The notes beneath the pieces were generated by a model, which was given only the letters and a program-made list of their open reading frames with translations, was not told the DNA's origin and ran no database searches. The position numbers and the translations under genes were made by a program. 64,000 bases of DNA. Origin: Emiliania huxleyi CCMP1516 (taxonomy: Eukaryota > Haptophyta > Isochrysidales > Noelaerhabdaceae). The stretch lies in NCBI RefSeq assembly GCF_000372725.1, contig NW_005200982.1, positions 1,014,014 through 1,078,013 on the forward strand. The letters run 5' to 3'. This document shows, piece by piece, positions 57,304-64,000 of the stretch. Each line of letters starts with the position of its first letter. Within the stretch, counting starts at the first letter, position 1.

Positions 57304-60300
57304 GTGGTGGTGGGGTGTGTGTGGGGGGGGGGGGTTCGTGTGAGTGTGGTGGTGTGCGTGTGAGGGGGGAGGGCGCACAAGGGACGCGGCGACGGCGGCG
57401 TTGAAGAGGATGTACACGGGCGCGACGCCCGTCTCGCTCGCCGCCAGCAGCCACACCAACATCGCGTCGGCCCTCCTCCCGCTGCGGCGCCGCCTCTCGA
57501 CGACAGCGTTCATCTCGCCGGTGAAGTGGGACGCCACCTGCGTGAACGACACAAGCCCGTGAACCAACGCAGCAGCGGTGAGGGCCTGCTGGTTGGACGA
57601 TGAGCCACCAGAAAGGCGAGCGACCGCTCGGCGGTCAGGGCGGCGGCATTGTACAAGCCTAATGAACGAAATCCTCGTGACTGTTTAGGGAATCAGAGCG
57701 GGCAGGGCGGCGGCACGGTGCACGCCTAAATGAGATCACGCGAGATCACGCGAGATTTCACGAGGTCACAGGGCGGCGGCACAGTGCAGGCCGATCAGGC
57801 ACACGTTTGCGCCCAGCTGGAACCCGTAGTCCAGCCACCGGCCCGCCAGCCGGCGCGCGAGCACGTTGAAGTAGCCGGCCTACGAGATTACACGAGATTA
57901 CGCGAGATTACGCGAGATTACGCGGCACGTTGAAGTAGCCGGCCTACCGTGCTGAAGACGCCCGCCTCGGGGCGGGGAGATATGGGGAGATATCGGGAGA
58001 TATGGGGAGATATGGGGAGATATGGGCAGCCTACCGGGCTGAAGACACCCGCCTCGGGGCGGGGAGGCGGTGCTTTGCAGAGCCATCGTAGCGCCGTGTG
58101 AGTGCATATCTCCCCATATCTCCCCATATCTCCCCATATCTCCCCGCCCCGAGGCTTTGCACAGCCATCGTAGCGCCGTGTGGGTGCAGTGGCGGTGCGG
58201 AGACAGTGCGTGTCGTGCTGTCATTCGACTGTCTCCGGCGGTATGTCTAAGTGAGTGTGTGTGCCGGGGGCAGGCATCTCAGTGCGAGGTGGTACGGAGA
58301 CAAGTACGTACAGCCGGAGACCGTCGAACGGCAGCGTGGCACGTGTGTGCTCTCCAGCGCTGGTTGGACGAGAGTGCGCGAGCCGCGTCTAGGTTCGCCG
58401 GCTGAGTGACTGTCCTCTCGAGCGCTGGTTGGAGTACACGAATACGTGTCCTTCCGCTTCTACGGCTCGAGATATGGGGAGGTGCGGGGAGATGTGGGGG
58501 AGATCCGCTTCTAGGTTCGCAAGCCGAGTAGTGCGCAGGCACGTCGTCGAGGGAGAGGGCGACGGCGAGGGGCAGCGTGTTCAGCAGCAGCACGGCGGGG
58601 AAGAGGATGCCTAGTTAATGCGTACTTAATTATGAACTAGTCATTCGGTGTTTAGCAGCAACACGGCGGGGAAGAGGACGCCTAATTAACAATTACTTAA
58701 TTATGAACATTCATTCGGTGTTGAGCAGCAGCACGGCGGGGAAGAGGATGCCGATCGAGATGAGGAAGGTGCGGCGCGGCTGCTCGAGCTCGCCGGCGAG
58801 CGTGCCTATCTCCCCGCATCTCCCCGCATCTCTCACCGCACCTCGCGGTCTCTCTAGCTCGCCGGGCGAGCGCGGCGCCGAGCGAGAAGAAGCCGCAGTA
58901 CAGCCAGAGGATCCACGAGACAAGCAGCGAAGAGTCGAGCTCGCCTAATTAATAGTAGCTACTAACTGGTAGTCTCGATTAGTCAATTCTCAAGTGGAGC
59001 GAAGAGTCGAGCTCGCCTGGTTAATGGTTATTACTTCGGTCATGCTCAGGCAATCAGTCAGTAATCATGAATCGGCAGCGGCGAGTCGAGCTCGCCTAAT
59101 TAACAGCTAGTAGCGAATTAAACTCATTCGCAATCTCGATCATTCATTCTCAATTGGCAGCGGCGAGTCGAGCTCGCCTGGTTAATGATTATTGACTAGG
59201 TCATGCTAAGATAATCATGGTAATCATTAATTGGGCGACGAATCGAAGCTCGCCGTGTGCGACGAGCGTCCTCTCCGGCTCGAGCCTAATTAACAGCCAA
59301 TGAATAGCTAATTAATACTTAATAAATACAAGGCAGCGTCCTCTCCGGCTCGAGCCTAATTAACAGCCAATGAATAGCTAATTAATACTTGAGAAATACA
59401 AGGCAGCGTCCTCTCCGGCTCGAGCCTAATTAACAGCCAATGAATAGCTAACTAATACTTAAGAAATACAAGGCAGCGTCCTCTCCGGCTCGAGCCTGAT
59501 TAACAGCCAATGAATAGCTAACTAATACTTAAGAAATACAAGGCAGCGTCCTCTCCGGCTCGAGCCTGGGCATGCCGATTGCCACAAAGAGCACCGTCGG
59601 AGCGAGCGAGACGGCCGCCAGCAGGGTGTTAAACTTGACCTGCTCAGCAGTCCATTAACGAATATTCCGTGAGGGAGACGGCCGCCACAGCAGGGTGGTG
59701 AACTCGACCTAATTAATAACTCATGAGCAAATAATCCATTAGCGAGACGGCCGCCACAGCAGGGTGAATTGAGCTCGACCATCATGTCTGTGCCGAGCAG
59801 GTTGATGCCAGTGACCATCCCGACCAGAGCGGTGGAGAGGATGCCCCGCCGGAACTCGCTCATCGGGACCTAATTCATTCTTCTCTCGCTGACGGGCAGA
59901 GATGGTTGACTAGTCAGGCCGGAACTCGATTGTCGGACCATCGTGTCGACGTACTGCGCGACGAGGACGGGGTAGATAGCCGCGTCCACCACGTAGATGA
60001 CCCACACCCAGTAGGCGTGGTGAGAGCCGACCACCCGACCGCACGCCTGGGGTAAGGGTTAGGGTTAGGGTTAGGGTTAGGGTTAGGGTTGGGGTTAGGG
60101 TAAGGGTTAGGGTTAGGGTTAGGGTTGGGGATTGGGTTAGGGTTAGGGTTGGGGATAGGGATAGGGTTAGGGTTGGGGTTAGGGTTGGGGTTAGGGTTAG
60201 GGTTAGGGTTAGGGTTAGGGTTAGACCCAGTAGGCGTGGTGAGAGCCGACCACCACTCCCGCACGCCTGCTGCACCCACGCCACGTAGCCCACTACCAAT

Positions 60301-61002
60301 TAGCTTCCAATTCACTGTGAATGCGCACGCCTGCTGCACCCACGCCACGTAGCCCCCCATTAATTAGCCACTAATAATTGTTAATTCGCACGCCTGCTGC
60401 ACCCACACCACGTATCCCCCGTCCTCCGGGAAGGCGGTGGAGAGCTCGGCGACCTGAGTAATAGGTAATCAGTTAAGGGCCACCTAATTAATAGTTAGTT
60501 AATAGAAGGCGGTGGAGAGCTCGGCGACCTACGACGCGCACGCAGGGGCTGCGCTCACCACCGCCCGCGCCTCGCGACACACACACACACACAAGGGCGA
60601 GGTGGACGCGGGGACAGCATGTGGATTGCATCAGGGAGTGTGATCCGCATCTGTGCGCTCGGACGATGAGCGCGATGGGGAGGGAGTAGACGAAGGGCAC
60701 GACGCCGAGCATGATGAAGACGTAGAGCGGCGGGCCCGCCATCAGCATCGCCTCGTTGCCGTAAATGCCTGAGCGGTGGCGGTGTGGCGGTGGCGGTGGC
60801 AAGAGCGGCGCCGACGCCGCGACGCACACAGCAGCATTGAAGGCGCGGCGCCGTGCAGCCACGCTAAGCGCTGGCGCGGACACGCATTGCGGGGGCGCGG
60901 TGGGTGCTCACCGCCGTGCACCCAGAAGAAGCCGACGACCACCATGCCCCAGACGCCAATCTTTTTACCGGGCCGCGTGCCGCCGCCACTGCCCATGCCC
61001 AT
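55913..61002 (-). CDS. APC-superfamily amino acid/polyamine permease (PUT/LAT-like), at least a dozen introns
   Basis: Probably a proton- or exchange-driven plasma-membrane or organelle permease. It starts at 61002 (MGMGSGGGTRPGKKIGVWGM, VVVGFFWVHGG). Then come IYGNEAMLMAGPPLYVFIML, GVVPFVYSLPIALIV, AELSTAFPEDGGYVVWVQQA and HHAYWVWVIYVVDAAIYPVL. FxxxxGG, AGP and ELSTAFPExGGYVVWV are the helix 1-3 hallmarks of plant PUT/RMV1 and LAT carriers. Downstream come SEFRRGILSTALVGMVTGIN, LAPTVLFVAIGMPRLEPE, SWILWLYCGFFSLGAA, TFLISIGILFPAVLLLNTLP, FTGEMNAVVERRRRSGRRAD, FSMLLSVPSILLFMWSFVAL and PTAVLITVVPIAISISYAV. A hydrophilic C-terminal tail ends GGYSPGTRVRG at 55913. The introns are the remarkable part: nearly all show duplicated exon edges, and the fillers differ from one to the next. 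Confidence 0.9.
56092..56200 (-). repeat. Perfect 37-bp direct repeat bracketing a short AT filler
   Basis: GGGGCACGAGCCGCGAGATC (first 20 of 37) at 56092-56128 and again at 56164-56200, offset 72. The filler is TATTATTTAGTGGACTATGA-like. On the coding strand the filler ends AATAG before GCCCCCTTGC, which fits a GC-AG intron. Confidence 0.9.
56478..56713 (-). repeat. Four 26-bp exon-edge copies at exact 70-bp spacing
   Basis: GACAGCAGCACCACGAGCGC (first 20 of 26) starts at 56478, 56548, 56618 and 56688. Fillers are CTAATTAATAGTTAATTAAC-like and differ by a few bases. Coding-strand donor is GCG|GTGCACG and acceptor AATTAG|GTGCACG. Confidence 0.95.
57232..57300. repeat. (GC)n-(GT)n dinucleotide tract in a permease intron
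   Basis: CGCGCG for about 18 bp and then TGTG for about 50 bp. G-rich DNA follows to 57370. It lies between permease exons at about 57130 and 57390. Confidence 0.9.
57636..57800 (-). repeat. Three copies of CAGGGCGGCGGCAxxGTxCAxGCC
   Basis: Starts at 57636, 57703 and 57769 (offsets 67 and 66). The first filler is mixed sequence, the second is GAGATCACGC units. One locus thus shows two different filler types. Confidence 0.85.
57861..57947 (-). repeat. 23-bp perfect direct repeat around GAGATTACGC units
   Basis: GCACGTTGAAGTAGCCGGCC at 57861 and 57925 (offset 64). The filler is four GAGATTACxC units. GAGATATGGG tracts follow at 57978-58025 and 58108-58145. Confidence 0.9.
58295..58560 (-). 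repeat. Dispersed repeat inside a permease intron (partner 52680-52945)
   Basis: The exon end ...GCCCTCTCCCTCGACGAC is followed on the coding strand by GTGCCTGCGCACTACTCG. The repeat therefore starts right at a GT donor. The inverted partner also begins GACGACGTGCCTGCGC. It is a candidate mobile intron (introner-like) sequence. Confidence 0.75.
58577..58753 (-). repeat. Three exon-edge copies at 70-71 bp spacing
   Basis: GTGTTCAGCAGCAGCACGGC at 58577, then GTGTTTAGCAGCAACACGGC at 58648 and GTGTTGAGCAGCAGCACGGC at 58718. Fillers are TTAATGCGTACTTAATTATG-like. Confidence 0.9.
58928..59257 (-). repeat. Five or more copies of the AGTCGAGCTCGCCT exon edge
   Basis: Copies near 58930, 59000, 59083, 59162 and a diverged one near 59240. 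Fillers such as TAATTAATAGTAGCTACTAA and GGTTAATGGTTATTACTTCG differ clearly, so these units are older or arose separately. Confidence 0.85.
59266..59568 (-). repeat. Five exon-edge copies at exact 70-bp spacing
   Basis: GCGTCCTCTCCGGCTCGAGC begins at 59266, 59336, 59406, 59476 and 59546. The fillers (TAATTAACAGCCAATGAATA...) differ by only one to three bases, so the array is very young. Confidence 0.95.
59601..59780 (-). repeat. Three copies of GAGACGGCCGCCACAGCAGG exon edge
   Basis: Copies near 59607, 59675 and 59742 separated by AACGAATATTCCGTGAGG-like fillers. Variation includes CAGCAGGGTGTTAAACTT versus CAGCAGGGTGGTGAACTC. Confidence 0.85.
60047..60393 (-). other. Permease intron made of two AT-filled units plus a telomeric-repeat unit
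   Basis: On the coding strand the donor is GTGCAGCAG|GCGTGCG (60393) and the acceptor CCCTTACCCCAG|GCGTGCGG (60047), a GC-AG intron of 347 bp. It joins GGYVVWVQQ to ACGRVVGSHHAYW. Inside, GCACGCCTGCTGCACCCAC recurs at 60261, 60325 and 60388. The last part is the telomeric array, bracketed by a 29-bp repeat (60006-60034 and 60225-60253). Confidence 0.88.
60052..60224. repeat. Interstitial telomeric repeat (TTAGGG)n
   Basis: About 28 hexamers, mostly TTAGGG with TTGGGG, TAAGGG and TAGGGA variants, oriented TTAGGG on the + strand. It lies wholly within a permease intron, and its CCCTAA strand provides the intron 3' end. Confidence 0.97.
60428..60532 (-). repeat. Direct repeat GAAGGCGGTGGAGAGCTCGG bracketing AT filler
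   Basis: Copies start at about 60431 and 60507 (offset 76). Filler GAGTAATAGGTAATCAGTTA and more. Between them the coding strand reads AELSTAFP once per copy. Confidence 0.9.
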
Positions 61003-61568
61003 CGCGCCACGTTCACGACTCCTGAGCAGCTCGAGCAGCACCTCGAGGTGGAGAGAGAGAGAGAGAGAGGGGCAGAGGAGCCCACGCAGCGGCGCCCTCG
61101 CAGCGTCCACAGAGAGTTTGCTGCAAGAAAAATCCTGGAAAAGAGGGGAGGCACGGTCGACAGCCCGATCCATCGACTACACTCATTTTCTGGTGCTTAA
61201 CCCCGTGCAACAGCGGTCCGGCAGGCTGCCCCCAAGGCACCCCGGGCCGCTGCGGGTTTGGGAGTTATGCTTAGGCACAGCTTCGGCGATGGCGGCCCTT
61301 CTGTCTGCCCCTCGCCACCCACCCAGACATCGTCATCACGCAGCCAACGAAGATGCAAGAACCCCAAGTGCACCGATCCCAATCATCTGGCGGCCCGGTG
61401 CGCGGTGGCCCGCTGGCTGGCTGGGCTGGGTGGGTGGGTGCGCTTCTTAGCTCCCCGGCCCTGGATGTGCGGCTACTGACTGCACTCCAAGTGCACCCGG
61501 TGACGCAGGGGCAGCTATTTCGGCCCAGGGCGCCTCTAAGCCTCTCTCTTCCACCTTCCGGGACGATC

Positions 61569-62360
61569 TCACGGTCTCCGTTTGGGAGAGAGAGAGATGT
61601 GTGTCCGGGCGATGGTTGCGGCGCGCTCGACCATCTGGTCGGTCGTGTAGCGCGGCGAGCCGCTCGGCCGGCAGGTGACGAGGATCGTCGACGCGACGAC
61701 GAAGATGGCACCTCGGGCGCCGTCTTCGGTGCCGGGCGCGTTGGGGTTGCCGCCGAAGGCCTTCATCCCGAACTCGAGCACTGAGCGGATCTTTGCACGG
61801 TACTCCTTGTTGTCGGGGAAGTCCTGGCTCTGCAGGTGGAGACGCTTGAGGCACTCGATCGAGACGCTGTCGCAGATGGAGAGATCGTAGTCTGCGGCGG
61901 GCGTGGTGTTGAGATTGATCGTGTCGGCCACCCCCGAGGGGGAGTTCCAAGCGAGCGAGACGCCGGTGGCGTTGCGGAGGGCGGCAACAGCAGCAGCAGA
62001 GCACGCAGCGGCGCCCGGGACGGCGGGCGCCCACGCGAGCCGCCGGGCGCGAGTGGCAGCCGAGACGCCACGGTTGCCAGCGTGGGTCAGGTTGGCGCCC
62101 GGTGTGCCCGGCGCCGCGTGCTGCAGTGCCTTGGCGATGGCGTCGGTGCACTCGGCCTTCGGCGTGATCTTCTCCTTGTGGGCTTTGTGCAGCGGGTCGT
62201 TGCGGGACGAGAGGTGGTTGAAGAACATGCTCGTCCCGTTGCCACCCGAGCCATCCGGAAGTTTGTTGGGGATGAGGCAGCAAATCTGAGCGCAGCACCC
62301 GCACTTGGTGAGCGGTTTGTTTTTTTGTGTGTTGGAGCCTATAATATATATATATGTCAC
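61569..62360 (-). CDS. Unrecognised protein with Cys-rich N-terminal part
   Basis: A minus-strand frame of 263 residues starting MTYIYIIGSNTQKNKPLTKC. The useful part begins KCGCCAQICCLIPNKLPDGS, then MFFNHLSSRNDPLHKAHKEK, ITPKAECTDAIAKALQHA, SLAWNSPSGVADTINLNTTP, DYDLSICDSVSIECLKRLHL and ARGAIFVVASTILVTCRPSG. Natural composition and regular Cys spacing support coding. The final residues after SPRYTTDQMVERAATIARTH probably run into an intron, and the 5' end may lie in an upstream exon. The gene is divergent from the Pro-rich gene at 62.4 kb, with a TATATATAT stretch between them. No family recognised. Confidence 0.5.
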   Translation of the reverse strand: MTYIYIIGSNTQKNKPLTKCGCCAQICCLIPNKLPDGSGGNGTSMFFNHLSSRNDPLHKAHKEKITPKAECTDAIAKALQHAAPGTPGANLTHAGNRGVSAATRARRLAWAPAVPGAAACSAAAVAALRNATGVSLAWNSPSGVADTINLNTTPAADYDLSICDSVSIECLKRLHLQSQDFPDNKEYRAKIRSVLEFGMKAFGGNPNAPGTEDGARGAIFVVASTILVTCRPSGSPRYTTDQMVERAATIARTHISLSPKRRP

Positions 62361-62378
62361 CTCGCGCGCCGCGCATCG

Positions 62379-63155
62379 ATGGACAATGCGCCCTTCACCT
62401 TCTCCATTGACACGCCACCGTCGCTGCCTGTTCCTCGCCTGCTACGGCCGGCGCCGCCGCTGCCACCGCCGCTGCTGCCGCCGCCGCCGCTGCCTCCGCC
62501 AATGCCTGCGCACGCTCCGCCTCCATCGGCAATGCCAGCCACTGCACCGCCGCCTGATGCGACGCCGTCTCCGACGCCACAGCTGCCGCCGCTGCCACCG
62601 CCCTCCGAGGCCGCGCCCCCGCCGTGGCGACCGGCGCGAGAGCCACCGCCAGCAATGCGGCCTGAGCCGTCCCCGCCGCCTGTGCCTTCCGAAGCCGCAT
62701 TGCCACCGCCCTGGCGTCCGATGCGAGTGGCGGTCGAGCCGTCCCCTTCGCCGCCCGACCCACCGCTGCAACTACCGCCGCCGCCGCAGCCGCCGCCGCC
62801 GCTGCCGCCGCCACCGCCGCCGCCGCCACCGCCGCCGCCGCCGCAGCGGTTGCCACAGCCTGCATTGCCGCCCCTGCTCAATCCTCCGCCGCGCTCGCTC
62901 CCGCCTCTGGTCACGAGTGGTGCCCTGTTGGCCGGGGTCGCGCTGCTTGGCTGCTGCTGTGCGTGGCGGAGAGTTAGACCCTGCGCCGGCAACTCCAAAA
63001 AGTCGAAGGAGATGAACGCCGCAGCCGCCCGTGCAGCAACCAACGCATTTGACCTCGAGCTGAACGACGCGGCTCTGGCGGTGAGCCCTTGTGGATATGT
63101 ATCGACACCCTGCCTCGACACGTATTCGGCCGGGAACGCCATGGGCTTTGCCTAG
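62379..63155 (+). CDS. Proline-rich protein with one C-terminal membrane segment
   Basis: A 258-residue ORF. MDNAPFTFSIDTPPSLPVPR starts after a TATATATAT stretch. The next about 160 residues are PPLPPP and PPPP repeats like hydroxyproline-rich wall proteins or formin-type linkers. One membrane helix follows (LVTSGALLAGVALLGCCCAW), then a basic RRVRPC stop-transfer and a short tail with KKSKEMNAAAARAATNAFDL, ending NAMGFA. No signal peptide is visible, so the orientation is uncertain. An opposite-strand Gly-rich frame exists but is a shadow. Confidence 0.6.
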   Translation: MDNAPFTFSIDTPPSLPVPRLLRPAPPLPPPLLPPPPLPPPMPAHAPPPSAMPATAPPPDATPSPTPQLPPLPPPSEAAPPPWRPAREPPPAMRPEPSPPPVPSEAALPPPWRPMRVAVEPSPSPPDPPLQLPPPPQPPPPLPPPPPPPPPPPPPQRLPQPALPPLLNPPPRSLPPLVTSGALLAGVALLGCCCAWRRVRPCAGNSKKSKEMNAAAARAATNAFDLELNDAALAVSPCGYVSTPCLDTYSAGNAMGFA

Positions 63156-64000
63156 ACGCCGCTGCGCCACCCCTACACGCCCAGTGCGACGGGCGTTGTC
63201 GCGGGAGCTTCTCCTCTGACACCTCCCCTCCTTCCCTACGACTAGGCTGCGGGCCTGGACGAGCAGTACGCGGTTCTCCCCGACCAGGCAAACGGCGGAG
63301 GCTGGCGGACCGTGTCCGAGGGGGACGGGTCCGCGTTTGACGCTGCTGCTTTTGAAGGGCCGGTACGGCTATGACGATATGAGGGCGGGCGTGGGCCCGG
63401 CCGACTGATGACCGTGTGCTCCGTGTGTGTGGCAACTGGCATACGCTTTATTTATGAACTTTCAGGTCTATTCTTTCGTACTTCGATGCTAACCACGAGA
63501 CCAGGGGGCTGACATGTCACCGCCAGCAGTAACGCCCGCTGGACGTAGGGGGGCTAGAGCTGCGTAAAAAAAGATTGTTTCGTGCAAGCGGCCGGCCGGG
63601 TCCGCACACGCGGCGCTCAGTGTTCGCGCGGCGCGGCGCGCTTCAACTAGCGTGCGCACATAACTCCCGGCTCCTCGCTCGTCTACGCCTCCCAGTGTCC
63701 CATGGCCATGCGCTGTGGCGATGCCGGCGACTGCGATGCGCCACGAAAGTCCGCCGCGTCCGAAACTCCGAAAGCCTCCGGCGGAGCGGCGAGGGGCCGG
63801 CTCCCCCGCCCCCGTCCGAGAGGGCGGCCACGCCGCAACAGTGCTGGGCGACCCTCCCCTGCATAACCCCGCCGGCCGCTTGCACGAAAAAATTTTTTTT
63901 TAACGGAGCGGGGGGTCATCAGAAGCTGGGCGGGTAGCTATAAGCTGTTCCAGCCGGGGGGCGGAACATTTACAGACACGGCCCTCATCTTCGTCCCCCC
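63156..64000. other. No supported gene to the window end
   Basis: Short frames only. From about 63887 to the end there are homopolymer-rich stretches (AAAAAATTTTTTTTTT, GGGGGG) that may be lower-quality sequence. Confidence 0.5.

Noticed and set aside
57144-57567. His/Thr-rich protein around 57.2-57.4 kb
   Set aside because: It is translation of a (GT)n tract inside a permease intron.
60047-60230. A true chromosome end
   Set aside because: Coding exons of the same permease continue on both sides of the array and it is bracketed by a 29-bp repeat, so it is interstitial unless the scaffold is misjoined.
59910-60360. Frames reading NPNPNP or LTLTLT
   Set aside because: Direct translation of the telomeric hexamers; not protein.

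Overview
The window looks like nuclear DNA of a GC-rich protist alga. The genes are split by many short introns, several with GC donors, and carry eukaryote-only proteins: an ataxin-2/CID family protein, NAC-alpha, a PUT/LAT-type permease, PP2C, exostosin and MORN proteins. An interstitial array of TTAGGG-type telomeric hexamers is present. The style (very high GC, 10-11 bp minisatellites filling introns, GC-AG splicing) fits a haptophyte such as an Emiliania/Gephyrocapsa relative; this is inference, and pelagophytes or other algae are not excluded. Three 100-N gaps (3462-3561, 15777-15876, 53041-53140) mark a scaffolded assembly.

Layout. 0.8-4.5 kb: ataxin-2 homologue (-). 5.5-6.8: secreted GH43-like glycosidase (+). 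7.16-7.91: TIR transposon copy 1. 8.1-9.7: SAM-like ORF (+) with a probable homopolymer frameshift. 9.9-11.8: PP2C phosphatase (+), followed by a 69-bp minisatellite. 14.5-16.5: VWD-like secreted or surface protein (+), interrupted by a gap. 16.9-17.66: TIR transposon copy 2, inverted. 18.0-19.25: NAC-alpha (-), apparently lacking its NAC core. 20.3-22.0: unrecognised + strand gene full of duplicated intron units. 23.2-29.9: two nested or tandem composite elements, one holding an 11-unit 379-bp satellite. 30.6-31.1: palindromic-end element. 32.9-33.7: SAP-SAM protein (+). 33.9-34.7: MORN protein (+). 35.3-39.05: adenosine kinase (-). 39.9-41.0: broken glycosyltransferase-like gene (+). 42.5-44.3: Cys-rich/2OG-Fe(II) oxygenase (+). 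44.8-46.3: exostosin (+). 48.4-49.1: broken coiled-coil gene (-). 49.9-51.4: coiled-coil MORN protein (-). 54.3-55.4: NIPA/DMT-like transporter (+). 55.9-61.0: APC permease (-). 61.6-62.4: unrecognised gene (-). 62.4-63.2: proline-rich membrane protein (+).

The genes do not form a pathway; they are ordinary housekeeping and surface genes. The unusual thing is their introns. In almost every split gene an intron begins with an imperfect or perfect copy (about 20-37 bp) of the exon sequence that follows it. The two copies are offset by about 60-76 bp, and the space between them is filled with AT-rich DNA, a 10-11 bp minisatellite, a trinucleotide repeat or, in one case, telomeric repeats. Some sites carry three to five such units in a row, often at exactly 70-bp spacing. 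The duplicated AG|GT or AG|GC supplies both splice sites. This looks like a recent and active intron-birth process and is the main discovery candidate here.
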